Positions 53,529 through 63,540 of a stretch of DNA of 64,000 nucleotides are shown here, piece by piece. The translations under genes were made by a program, and so were the position numbers. A model generated the notes under the pieces. The model had not been told where the DNA came from. It made no database searches and worked only from the letters and a program-made list of their open reading frames with translations. The stretch is from Leifsonia xyli (lineage in GTDB: Bacteria; Actinomycetota; Actinomycetes; Actinomycetales; Microbacteriaceae), in contig CP014761.1 in NCBI GenBank assembly GCA_001647635.1, positions 248,001 to 312,000 of the forward strand, given 5' to 3'. The first letter of the stretch is position 1, and the number at the start of each line of letters is the position of its first letter.

Positions 53529-53599
53529 AGGGGATGACGGGAATCGAACCCGCGTAATCAGTTTGGAAGACTGAGGCTCTACCATTGAGCTACATCCCC
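53529..53599 (-). tRNA. tRNA-Gly (TCC)
   Basis: A cloverleaf with acceptor GGGGATG/CATCCCC, anticodon loop CTTCCAA (anticodon TCC, 53565-53567) and T-loop TTCGATT. CCA is not encoded. It is divergent from tRNA-Pro. Confidence 0.96.
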
Positions 53600-53718
53600 G
53601 GGGCCGCACCGGCGGCGCCATGGCCACCTTCTGCGCGGTGGCCGGAGACCATCGTAGTACACGCGCCGCGGCCGAGCGTGCAGTAGACTCGGGGACGGTC
53701 TTTCGCACCGCTTCAAGC

Positions 53719-53793
53719 CGGGGCGTAGCTCAGCTTGGCTAGAGCGCCCGCTTTGGGAGCGGGAGGTCGCAGGTTCGAATCCTGTCGCCCCGA
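53719..53793 (+). tRNA. tRNA-Pro (TGG)
   Basis: A cloverleaf with acceptor CGGGGCG/CGCCCCG, anticodon stem CCCGC/GCGGG around loop TTTGGGA (anticodon TGG, 53754-53756) and T-arm GCAGG-TTCGAAT-CCTGT. CCA is not encoded. A possible -10, TAGACT, is at 53684-53689. The trigger factor gene follows 60 bp later. Confidence 0.96.
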
Positions 53794-53853
53794 CGAGGAC
53801 CTCGTTCCTTGCGAGAAGACCATCGTTCGAACATTCAGGAGAACCCAGACATC

Positions 53854-55281
53854 GTGAAGACCACGGTCGAGAAGCTCAGCCCCACGCGCACCAAGCTCGT
53901 CATCTCGGTGACGCCGGAGGAGCTGCAGCCGTCCATCAAGCACGCCTACGAGCACATCGCGGAGCAGGTGAGCATCCCCGGTTTCCGCAAGGGCAAGGTG
54001 CCGCCGCCCATCATCGACCAGCGGGTCGGCAAGGCCGCCGTCCTGGAGCACGCGGTCAACGAGGGTCTGGACGGGTTCTACCGCCAGGCCATCGAGGAGA
54101 ACGACGTGCGCCCGCTCGGCCGTCCGGAGGCGGACATCACCGAGTGGCCGAACGAGAAGGACTTCTCGGGCGACCTGCTCCTCACCATCGAGGTCGACAC
54201 ACGCCCCGAGGTGACCATCCCGTCCTTCGACGACATTACGATCACGGTCGACGCGGCCGAGGTCGGCGTCGACGACGTCGAGGAGGAGCTGGACCGCCTC
54301 CGCAGCCGCTTCGGCACCCTCGTGACCGTGGACCGCCCGGCCAAGACCGGCGACTTCGCGCAGATCGACCTGACCGCCGAGATCGGCGGCGAGGAGGTCG
54401 ACACCGCCGCCAACATCTCGTACGAGATCGGTTCCGGCGAGCTGATCGACGGCATCGACGAGGCGCTCGACACCCTCACCGCCGGCGAGACCACCACCTT
54501 CGAGGCACCGCTCATGGGCGGCGACCACGAGGGCGAGAACGCTCAGATCACCGTCACGCTGAACGCCGTCAAGGAGCGCGAGCTCCCGGAGGCCGACGAC
54601 GACTTCGCGCAGATCGCCAGCGAGTTCGACACCATTGGCGAGCTGCGCCAGAGCCTGCGCGCCCAGGTCGAGCGCGCCAAGGTCTTCGGCCAGGGCACCG
54701 CCGCGCGCGACCAGCTGGTCGACACGCTGCTCGAGCTGGTCGAGATCCCGGTTCCGGAGCAGCTGGTCGAGGACGAGGTCCACCGCCACCTGGAGCAGGA
54801 GAACCGCCTCGAGGACGACGTGCACCGCGCCGAGGTCAAGGAGTCCAGCGAGAAGACGTTCAAGACGCAGATCCTCCTCGACGAGGTCGCGCAGAACGAG
54901 GACATCAAGGTCAGCCAGGACGAGCTCACCCAGTACCTCGTGCAGGGCGCCGCCCAGTACGGCATGGACCCGAACGAGTTCGTGAAGATCCTCAGCGAGA
55001 ACGGCCAGATCCCGTCGATGGTCGGCGAGGTCGCCCGCAACAAGGCGCTCGCGATCATCCTCGGCAAGGTGAAGGTCGTCGACTCGAACGGCAAGCCCGT
55101 CGACCTGGCCGAGTTCACGGCGATCGCCGACGCGGACGCGGACGCGGACGACACCGCCGACGAGGCCGCCGACAGCAGCGAAGCTGCTGAGGCCCCCGCC
55201 GAGCCCGCCGCCGACGAGGCCCCCGCCGCCGAGGAGAAGCCCAAGAAGCGCTCCACCAAGAAGAAGGCCGACGACAAGTAA
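53854..55281 (+). CDS. tig: Trigger factor
   Basis: A 475-residue ribosome-bound chaperone and prolyl isomerase. The ribosome-docking signature GFRKGKVP lies at residues 43-50. The FKBP domain (about residues 165-245) contains [14 protein letters not shown]. The helical chaperone arms follow, then a long low-complexity tail of Ala, Glu and Asp ending [12 protein letters not shown], a typical actinobacterial extension. The GTG at 53854 is preceded by AGGAGAACCC. Confidence 0.95.
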   Translation: MKTTVEKLSPTRTKLVISVTPEELQPSIKHAYEHIAEQVSIPGFRKGKVPPPIIDQRVGKAAVLEHAVNEGLDGFYRQAIEENDVRPLGRPEADITEWPNEKDFSGDLLLTIEVDTRPEVTIPSFDDITITVDAAEVGVDDVEEELDRLRSRFGTLVTVDRPAKTGDFAQIDLTAEIGGEEVDTAANISYEIGSGELIDGIDEALDTLTAGETTTFEAPLMGGDHEGENAQITVTLNAVKERELPEADDDFAQIASEFDTIGELRQSLRAQVERAKVFGQGTAARDQLVDTLLELVEIPVPEQLVEDEVHRHLEQENRLEDDVHRAEVKESSEKTFKTQILLDEVAQNEDIKVSQDELTQYLVQGAAQYGMDPNEFVKILSENGQIPSMVGEVARNKALAIILGKVKVVDSNGKPVDLAEFTAIADADADADDTADEAADSSEAAEAPAEPAADEAPAAEEKPKKRSTKKKADDK

Positions 55282-55294
55282 GCCGTCCCCCTCT

Positions 55295-55345
55295 GGTTGA
55301 CACGACACGCCGTCTCGTACTGTTACGAGGCGGCGTGTCGCGTCA
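55295..55345. repeat. Intergenic hairpin, class B, copy 2
   Basis: Arms 55298-55319 (TGACACGACACGCCGTCTCG...) and 55324-55345 pair with two non-Watson-Crick positions around a 4-nt loop. The 5' flank CTCTGGTTGAC (55291-55301) is identical to that of copy 1 at 51749. It lies between tig and the next gene and may act as a terminator. Confidence 0.82.
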
Positions 55346-55378
55346 GGTAGAGGTGCCGCCCCGGACGAAGGAGCACGG

Positions 55379-55867
55379 ATGAGCGACGACTGGCGGCAGC
55401 GGGTGGATGCGGTGTGGGCGTCCGCCGACGACACGAACGAGGACGCGACCCTCGCATCCATCGACGCCCTCGTCGCGGAGCGCGAGCCCAACGATCCTGA
55501 GGCGCTGTTCGAGGCCGCGAGCGCCCGCGACTTCGCCGGCCGCGAGACCGACGCCGAGCCGTTCTACCGCGCCGCCCTCGCGCACGGACTGGCGGAGCCC
55601 TACCGCGGCCAGGCGATCGTCCAGCTCGCCAGCACCCTCCGCAACCTCGACCGGCCGGCCGAGGCGCTGAGCCTGCTGCGGGACTTCCTCGCCGCCGAGC
55701 CCGAGCATCCCCTCGCGGACGCCGCCCGCGCGTTCGCCGCCCTGGCCCTCTTCGACGACGGGATGCGCGCCGACGCGCTCCGCGAAGCACTGGGCGCCCT
55801 CGCCCCGCACCTGCCGCAGTACGCCCGTGCCGTCACCGCCTACGCGGCCGCCCTCGACGACGACTGA
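55379..55867 (+). CDS. Tetratricopeptide repeat protein
   Basis: A 162-residue protein of helical repeats. [33 protein letters not shown] and [31 protein letters not shown] read as two TPR-like helix pairs. It is likely a protein-binding scaffold; the partner is unknown. ATG 55379 follows GAAGGAGCACGG. It sits 92 bp before clpP1. Confidence 0.8.
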   Translation: MSDDWRQRVDAVWASADDTNEDATLASIDALVAEREPNDPEALFEAASARDFAGRETDAEPFYRAALAHGLAEPYRGQAIVQLASTLRNLDRPAEALSLLRDFLAAEPEHPLADAARAFAALALFDDGMRADALREALGALAPHLPQYARAVTAYAAALDDD

Positions 55868-55958
55868 CCCGCCCTTCTCTGCCCACGGCGAACAGCGCCG
55901 AAATGCGCCCGGCGCTCCGATAGATTCGATGCCAAGCGACAAAGGAAATGGAGCGAAC

Positions 55959-56552
55959 ATGGCCGACATGGGTATCCAGCCCAGTGTTTTCGACAGACTG
56001 CTGAAGGACCGCATCATCTGGCTCGGCTCCGAGGTCCGGGACGAGAACGCGAACGAGATCGCCGCGAAGCTGCTGCTCCTGGCCGCGGAGGACCCGAAGC
56101 GGGACATCTACCTCTACATCAACTCTCCCGGCGGCTCGATCACCGCCGGTATGGCCATCTACGACACGATGCAGTTCGTCCCGAACGACATCGTCACCGT
56201 CGGCATCGGCATGGCCGCCTCGATGGGGCAGCTGCTGCTCACCGCGGGCACCAAGGGCAAGCGCTACATCACCCCGAACGCCCGCGTGCTGCTCCACCAG
56301 CCGCACGGCGGCTTCGGCGGTACCGCGAGCGACATCCAGACGCAGGCGCAGCTCATCATCGACATGAAGAACCGCCTGGCCCAGATCACCGCGGACGCGA
56401 CCGGCAAGTCGGTCGAGCAGGTGAACGCCGACGGCGACCGCGACCGCTGGTTCTCCGCGCAGGAGGCCCTCGAGTACGGCTTCGTCGACCACATCCGCGA
56501 GTCGGCTCTCGACGTCGCCGGCGGCGGCGGCACCGAGCCGGACAAGAACTGA
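55959..56552 (+). CDS. clpP1: ATP-dependent Clp protease proteolytic subunit 1
   Basis: A 197-residue serine peptidase. Triad residues are Ser88 ([10 protein letters not shown]), His113 (LLHQPHGG) and Asp162 (GDRDRW). It forms the ClpP1P2 tetradecamer with the next gene's product and degrades proteins delivered by ClpX or ClpC1. The ATG at 55959 follows GGAG. A likely -10, TAGATT, is at 55920-55925. Confidence 0.95.
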   Translation: MADMGIQPSVFDRLLKDRIIWLGSEVRDENANEIAAKLLLLAAEDPKRDIYLYINSPGGSITAGMAIYDTMQFVPNDIVTVGIGMAASMGQLLLTAGTKGKRYITPNARVLLHQPHGGFGGTASDIQTQAQLIIDMKNRLAQITADATGKSVEQVNADGDRDRWFSAQEALEYGFVDHIRESALDVAGGGGTEPDKN

Positions 56553-56579
56553 CGACGCCTGAAGGATAAGGAAAACAGT

Positions 56580-57265
56580 ATGAACACCCCATGCTCGGCG
56601 GATCCGCCGGAGTCGGCGGTCAGGCGTTCGGCGGCATCCAGGCCCCGGGCTCCCGGTACATCCTCCCCAGCTTCGAGGAGCGCACCGCCTACGGCTACAA
56701 GCGCCAGGACCCGTACGCGAAGCTGTTCGAGGACCGCATCATCTTCCTCGGCGTGCAGGTCGACGACGCGTCGGCCGACGACATCATGGCCCAGCTCCTC
56801 GTGCTCGAGAGCCAGGACCCGGACCGCGACATCGTCATGTATATCAACTCGCCCGGTGGCTCGTTCACCGCGATGACGGCGATCTACGACACGATGCAGT
56901 ACATCCGCCCGCAGATCCAGACGGTCGTGCTCGGCCAGGCCGCCTCGGCCGCCGCCGTGCTCACCGCCGCCGGCACCCCGGGCAAGCGCCTCGCGCTGCC
57001 GAACGCCCGCATCCTCATCCACCAGCCCGCCGTCGGCGAGGCCGGTCAGGGGCAGGCGTCCGACATCGAGATCCAGGCGAATGAGATCATGCGCATGCGC
57101 ACCTGGCTGGAGGAGACGCTGTCGAAGCACTCCAACCGCTCGGTGGAGCAGGTCAACAAGGACATCGACCGCGACAAGATCCTCGGCGCCCAGGAGGCCC
57201 TCGAGTACGGTCTCATCGACCAGGTGCTCACCAGCCGCAAGACGCTGCCGGCGCTGGTCAAGTAG
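56580..57265 (+). CDS. clpP2: ATP-dependent Clp protease proteolytic subunit 2, N terminus frameshifted in this sequence
   Basis: A ClpP of about 224-228 residues. Counting from the ATG at 56591, the triad is Ser119 (GQAASAAAV), His144 (ILIHQPAVG) and Asp195 (DIDRDK). The ribosome site AAGGA (near 56567) is well spaced for the ATG at 56580 but 18 bases from 56591. Reading from 56580 gives MNTPC... and fails; one more C in the CCCC at 56587-56590 would give MNTPMLGGSAG in frame. I therefore take 56580 as the true start and the sequence as missing a base. Confidence 0.9.
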
Positions 57266-57278
57266 TAACCTTCGCTGC

Positions 57279-58025
57279 ATGGCGGAACGGGGCGGTCAGT
57301 TCGATGACCGCCCCGTTCGTCGTGTCCGGGTGTACAACGACGCGCCGTGGGACCCGGAGAGCTGGCCCGCGACGATCCCGGCCGTGCGCCAGCTGCTCCG
57401 CGAGGGTCTGGACCTGCCATCCGGCGTGACGATGCTCGTCGGCGAGAACGGGGCAGGCAAGTCGACCATCGTCGAGGCGGTCGCCTCGGCGTACGGTCTG
57501 CCGCCGGAGGGCGGGAGCAACCAGGGCAGGCACGTCACCCGGCCCAGCGAGTCCCCGCTCGGCGAGTGGCTCTATGTCGAGCGCGCGCCGTGGGCGGCGA
57601 AGTGGGGCTTCTTCCTGCGCGCCGAGACCATGCACGGCTACTACAGCTACGCCGAGACGGTCGCCGCGCCCTCCGACCCCCGGCTCCACGAGATGAGCCA
57701 CGGCGAGTCGTTCAACACCCTGCTGGCGAACAAGCTCAACCATCCTCAGTTCGTCGCGGGTCTCGTCTGCCTCGACGAGCCGGAGGCGGCGCTGTCGTTC
57801 CAGTCCACGCTCACCTGGCTGGCGAACCTGAACGTCATGGCCGAGCGCGGCACGCAGGTGCTCTGCGCGACCCACTCGCCGATCCTCGCGGCTCTGCCCG
57901 GCGCACACATCCTCGAGCTCGGCGAGTGGGGCATCCGCGAGTCGTCGTGGGAGGACCTCGAGATCGTCGCCCAGTGGCGGTCCTTCCTGGATGCTCCGGA
58001 GCGCTACTTCCGCCATCTGCTGTGA
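57279..58025 (+). CDS. COG3910-like ABC/RecF-type ATPase
   Basis: A 248-residue soluble ATPase. Walker A is VGENGAGKSTIVEAVA near residues 50-65, signature MSHGESFNTLLANKL near 132-146, Walker B VCLDEPEAALSFQ near 158-170, and the switch His in CATHSPILAALPGA. This is the predicted-ATPase family COG3910. It has no coiled-coil arm, so it is not an SMC or RecN protein. It is inserted between clpP2 (13 bp away) and clpX (101 bp away), a suggestive but unexplained position. Confidence 0.85.
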   Translation: MAERGGQFDDRPVRRVRVYNDAPWDPESWPATIPAVRQLLREGLDLPSGVTMLVGENGAGKSTIVEAVASAYGLPPEGGSNQGRHVTRPSESPLGEWLYVERAPWAAKWGFFLRAETMHGYYSYAETVAAPSDPRLHEMSHGESFNTLLANKLNHPQFVAGLVCLDEPEAALSFQSTLTWLANLNVMAERGTQVLCATHSPILAALPGAHILELGEWGIRESSWEDLEIVAQWRSFLDAPERYFRHLL

Positions 58026-58052
58026 GCAGAACCGCCGCGTGAAGCAAAACGG

Positions 58053-58074
58053 CCGACATGCGCGCCAATGTCGG
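58053..58074. promoter_or_regulatory. Dyad upstream of clpX
   Basis: CCGACAT (58053-58059) and ATGTCGG (58068-58074) form a perfect 7-bp dyad with an 8-bp spacer, 53 bp before the clpX start. It may be an operator or a small hairpin. I do not recognise the ClgR consensus in it. Confidence 0.4.
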
Positions 58075-58126
58075 TATCACGGGTTAGGCTCGACGGAAGA
58101 ACGACCCGAAGAAGGAGGGGAGAGGG

Positions 58127-59401
<1,275 letters not shown>

Positions 59402-60739
59402 TCGCCGGCCGGGGCGTGATCAGCAGCTCCGGCGCCCGCGTCACCATCAGCCAGGCCGGCAGGATGGCGAGGCACAGGATCGGCAGGATGATCAGGTTCT
59501 GCGTCACCGCGACGCCCACGAAGATCGCAACCCAGCCGTCCCGTGCGGCGGCGACGGTCATACCGAGCACTCCGGCTGCCACGGCGACCTGAAGCGGTAC
59601 CGCGGGGACGAGCGCGTTCGCGAGCACACCCACTGCCGCCCCGATAAAGACCGACGGGAAGATGCGGCCGCCGCGGAAGAGCGCGCTGGCCGAGACGAGC
59701 AGCGCGGCGAGCTTGATCAGCACGATCGCCGCCACCTGCCATGTGCTGTAATCGGCGCGGTTCGTCACCAGTTCGTTCATCTGGCTGAGCCCCTTGAACA
59801 TGGTGACAGGGCCACCCAGCGCCCCGAGGACCCCGAGAACGACACCGCCGGCGATCGTGATGAGCAGCGGATGCCGCAGGCTGTGAAAGAGCCGGTGCAG
59901 CAGCGGGAACAGGACGACCGCGACCAGTCCGACGGCCGTTGCGACCGCCGCGATGATCAGGGCGGAGAGCACATCCCACCCGGTGATGGCCGTGTACGCG
60001 GGCATCGGGATCGCGAACGAGGGATGCGCCAGCAGCGTCATCGTGATCGAGCCGGCGGCTGCAGCCACCAGTGGCAGGAAGAGCTTGTCCCACAGCGAGC
60101 CGCCGCCCTTCACCGCGGCGAGGATCCCGGTGAAGATGAGTGCTGCCGCCACCGGCGTCCCGAAGAGGGCTCCGATCGTGCCCGAGATGGACATCATCAT
60201 CACCATGCGGGCGGGCACTGCCTTGAAGGCCCGCGAGCACAGAGTGACGAGCAGGGTGGCGTTGATGAGGATGATGGGGTTCTCGGGCCCCAGGCTCACA
60301 CCGCCCGCCAGGCCGAGGATCGCCGCTAGTGCCAGCGACGGCACGACGAGCACGGGCATGGGCGGCGCAATCAGTTCCGTGGTCGCCGAATCCGGGCCGG
60401 CATGGCCCGGGATGAGCCAGATGGTCAGCCCGACTGCGACACCGGTCAGGGTGAGGATCAGGAAGATCCACCACCCCGAGTTCGGGTCGACGCCGAGCGC
60501 ATGAGGGAGCGCGGACCAGAGCCCGTCGTGCAGGAGGTCCGCCGCCTCATCGACCAGCCATAGCGTCAGCGCCGTGAAGACGCCGATGGCGACGGACGGG
60601 ATGCAGAGCAGCAGCAGCTGCCGGACGGTCGGAGTGGGAAGCTCCGCCTGCGTCGCATCGCTCGTCGTCATCCGCTGCGCTCCCTCCTGGCCGGCTGGCC
60701 ACAGAGTAGAGCGCTTCTCCGAGGACCGGCTAGCCCGCG

Positions 60740-62779
60740 TCAGCCGTTGAGACCGCGCCGCTTCAGCAGCGGCTCGATCTCGGCGTCCCGTCCGCGGAAG
60801 TCGCGGTACGCCTCCAGCGGGTCCTTCGACCCGCCCACGCCGAGCAGCCGCTGCCGGAAGCGGTCGCCGTTCTTGCGCAGCAGCCCGCCGTTCTCGCGGA
60901 ACCACTCCACGGTGTCGGCGTCGAGCACTTCGCTCCAGATGTAGGAGTAGTAGCCGGCGTCGTACCCGCCCGAGAAGGTGTGCGCGAAGTAGGTGCTCGC
61001 GTAGCGCGGCGGCACGGCGGGGTTGTCCAGACCGACGGCGGCCAGCGCCTCGGCCTCGAACGCGGCCACGTCGGTCACGGTGTCGTCGGGGGTGATCCGG
61101 TGCCACGCCTGGTCGAGCAGAGCGGCGGCGAGGTACTCGCTGGTGGCGAATCCCTCGTTGAAGCCCTCGGCGGCGTGCAGCCGGTCGACGAGCTCCTGCG
61201 GCATACGCTCACCGGTGAGGTGGTGCACGGCGTAGTTCTCGAGCACTTCCGGCCACAGCATCCACATCTCGTTGACCTGGCTGGGGAACTCGACGAAGTC
61301 CCGGAACACGTTGGTGCCGGCGAACTTGGGATAGGTCACCCGCGCGAACAGGCCGTGCAGCGCGTGCCCGAACTCGTGGAAGAGCGTGTTGGTCTCGTCG
61401 TACGTCAGCAGCGTCGGCTCGCCCGCGGCGGGCTTCGGGACGTTGAGGTTGTTGACGACGACCGTGGGGGTGTCGAGCAGCTCCGACTGGGAGATGAGGG
61501 GATTCATCCACGCGCCGCCGCGCTTGGAGTCGCGGGTGTAGAGGTCGAGGATGTAGAGCCCCAGACCCGAGCCGTCCTCGTTCCGCACCTCGAAGACGCG
61601 CGCTTCGGGGTGGTAGGCGACGAGGTCGGGACGCTCCTCGAACGTGATGCCGTAGAGCCGGTTGGCCGCGTAGAAGACGCCGTCGTGCAGCACCCGCTCC
61701 GCCTCGAAGTACGGGCGCATCGCGGCGAAGTCCACGTCGAACTTCTCGGCGCGGACCTTCCCCGTCAGGTGAGCCCAGTCCCACGCCTCGACAGTCTGAC
61801 CGTCGGGAAGCTGCCGCTGCAGGTCGGCCTGCTCGGCACGGGCGTTTTGGGCCGCCGGGGGAGCGAGGCGCCCGAGCATGTCGGCGACGGCCTCCGGTGT
61901 GCGGGCGGTCTCGTCGGCGGTGACGTACGCGGCGTGCGTGTCGAAGCCGAGCAGGCGGGCGCGTTCGGCGCGCAGTCGCGTGATCTCGAGCACGAGGTCG
62001 CGTGTGTCGTGGTCGCCGCCGCGGGTGCCGCGCGAGCGGGAGGCCGTCATGATCCGCTCGCGGGACTCGCGCCGGGTGAGGTCGGCGAGCCACGGGTGGC
62101 CGGTCGGCAGCACGAGGGTGACGACGAACTTGCCGTCGAGGCCGCGCTCGGCGGCGGCCTGCGCGGCGGCGGACAGCTCGCCCTCGCCGAGGCCGTCCAG
62201 CTCCTCGGCGGTGTCGAACACCACGGCGAGCTCGTTGGTGTCGGCGAGCAGGTTCTTCTCGAACCGCGTCGTCAGAGTGGAGAGCCGCTGGTTGTACTCG
62301 CGCAGCGCATCTTTGCCCGTGTCGTCGAGGCCGGCGCCGGCCAGGGTGAACTCGGTGTAGTACCGCTCGACCAGGTACCGCGACTCGGCGTCGAGGCCGA
62401 GTTCGTCGAGGCGGCCGTGCAGGTCGGCGAGGCGCGCGTACAGCGCGGGGTTCAGCCGGATGGCGTCGCTGTGCGCGGCCAGCCGCGGCGCGATCTCCTC
62501 TTCCAGCTCGTTGGTGAAGTCGGTGCTGTCGGACGAGCTCTTGTTGAAGAAGACCTCCGCGACGCGCTGCAGCGTCTGTCCGCTGCGCTCCAGCGGCAGC
62601 AGGGTGTTCTCGAACGTCGGCGCCTCGCCGTCGTCCACGATGGCCGCGACCTCGGACAGCTGCTCCTCCATCCCCAGCTCGAACGCAGGCCGGTAATGCT
62701 CGTCGCGGATCTCGGCGAAGGGCGGGAGGCCGTAGGGGAGCGTGCTGGGAGAGAGGAAGGGATTCGCGGCGTCGGTCAT
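60740..62779 (-). CDS. dcp: M3-family oligopeptidase (Dcp-like)
   Basis: A 679-residue zinc peptidase. The active site is TLFHEFGHALHGLFARVTY (HExxH), with the third ligand in FVEFPSQVNEMW; YILDLYTRDSKRGGAWM is a conserved stretch. It is cytoplasmic and cuts dipeptides or small peptides, likely finishing the turnover of peptides released by proteases. The length matches Dcp. ATG 62779. Confidence 0.93.
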   Translation of the reverse strand: MTDAANPFLSPSTLPYGLPPFAEIRDEHYRPAFELGMEEQLSEVAAIVDDGEAPTFENTLLPLERSGQTLQRVAEVFFNKSSSDSTDFTNELEEEIAPRLAAHSDAIRLNPALYARLADLHGRLDELGLDAESRYLVERYYTEFTLAGAGLDDTGKDALREYNQRLSTLTTRFEKNLLADTNELAVVFDTAEELDGLGEGELSAAAQAAAERGLDGKFVVTLVLPTGHPWLADLTRRESRERIMTASRSRGTRGGDHDTRDLVLEITRLRAERARLLGFDTHAAYVTADETARTPEAVADMLGRLAPPAAQNARAEQADLQRQLPDGQTVEAWDWAHLTGKVRAEKFDVDFAAMRPYFEAERVLHDGVFYAANRLYGITFEERPDLVAYHPEARVFEVRNEDGSGLGLYILDLYTRDSKRGGAWMNPLISQSELLDTPTVVVNNLNVPKPAAGEPTLLTYDETNTLFHEFGHALHGLFARVTYPKFAGTNVFRDFVEFPSQVNEMWMLWPEVLENYAVHHLTGERMPQELVDRLHAAEGFNEGFATSEYLAAALLDQAWHRITPDDTVTDVAAFEAEALAAVGLDNPAVPPRYASTYFAHTFSGGYDAGYYSYIWSEVLDADTVEWFRENGGLLRKNGDRFRQRLLGVGGSKDPLEAYRDFRGRDAEIEPLLKRRGLNG

Positions 62780-62810
62780 GGGTCCAGCCTAGACACCCTG
62801 AGCGAGGGGT

Positions 62811-62872
62811 CGCAAAGGATTCATTGCAAACGAATCAATGCAAAGAAGCAGTTGCAAAGAAGTCTTTGCATC
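62811..62872. promoter_or_regulatory. Tandem 14-bp repeats upstream of the HTH/MFS operon
   Basis: Four full copies with starts exactly 14 bp apart (62811 CGCAAAGGATTCAT, 62825 TGCAAACGAATCAA, 62839 TGCAAAGAAGCAGT, 62853 TGCAAAGAAGTCTT) and a partial fifth at 62867. The array is AT-rich against a G+C-rich background and ends 15 bp before the start at 62887. It is a likely operator array for the encoded regulator. An inverted TTTGCA overlaps the end. Confidence 0.7.
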
Positions 62873-62886
62873 GCTACTCTGTGGGT

Positions 62887-63540
62887 ATGACAGACGAGCA
62901 GAAGCCGGCACCGATCGGCGCCGCGGGCGGCAAGTTCCCCCACGAGGACGCCCTGGGCATGGCCGCGCTGCGGGCCCTTGCGCATCCGCTGCGCGTCGAG
63001 ATCATGAACGAGCTCTCCGACTTCGGTCCGGCCACCGCCTCCATGCTCGCCGAGCGACTGGGGGAGTCCAGCGGGGCGACCAGCTACCACCTGCGCCAAC
63101 TGGCCAAGCACGACATCATCGTCGAAGACACCGAGCGCGGCTCCGGTCGCGAACGGTGGTGGCGGATGGCGCCCGGCGGTGTGACCATCGGATCGCCCGA
63201 GACCCTCGACACCCCGGCCGGCCGCGAGGCCAACGAGCTCATCTCCCTCGGCTGGCAGCAGAACAACGAGCGCCGGCTCTCCACCTTCCTCCGCCGCGGG
63301 CTCGACACCTTCGGCTTCGAGTGGATGGAGTCGAGCACCCTGTCCACGTCGCACCTCGAGGTGACGCGCGAGCAGCTGGCCGAGCTCGGCCGCGAGTACT
63401 ACGAGCTGCAGACGCGGCTGAAGGCGAAGTGGAAGGCCGAGGCGGCGGACGCCGAGGCCGCGGGCGTGGAGCTGGGGGAGCGCAAGCGCGCGCAGGTCCA
63501 GTTCAACGCGTTCCCGCTGGTGGAGCAGGAGGACCGCTGA
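62887..63540 (+). CDS. ArsR-like winged-helix transcriptional regulator
   Basis: A 217-residue protein. The winged helix is in ALAHPLRVEIMNELSDFGPATASMLAERLGESSGATSYHLRQLAKHDII within residues ~28-77, with GATSYHLRQLAKH as the recognition region. The C-terminal part (about residues 120-217) is helical with charged stretches. Its stop codon overlaps the start of the MFS gene (TGATG), so the two form a co-translated regulator/exporter unit. The 14-bp repeats upstream are its probable target. Confidence 0.9.
   Translation: MTDEQKPAPIGAAGGKFPHEDALGMAALRALAHPLRVEIMNELSDFGPATASMLAERLGESSGATSYHLRQLAKHDIIVEDTERGSGRERWWRMAPGGVTIGSPETLDTPAGREANELISLGWQQNNERRLSTFLRRGLDTFGFEWMESSTLSTSHLEVTREQLAELGREYYELQTRLKAKWKAEAADAEAAGVELGERKRAQVQFNAFPLVEQEDR

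Noticed and set aside
56580..56876. Programmed ribosomal frameshift at the start of clpP2
   Set aside because: The slip sequence would be only a C-run without a stimulatory structure, and the same one-base loss occurs at five other unrelated genes, so an assembly error is simpler.
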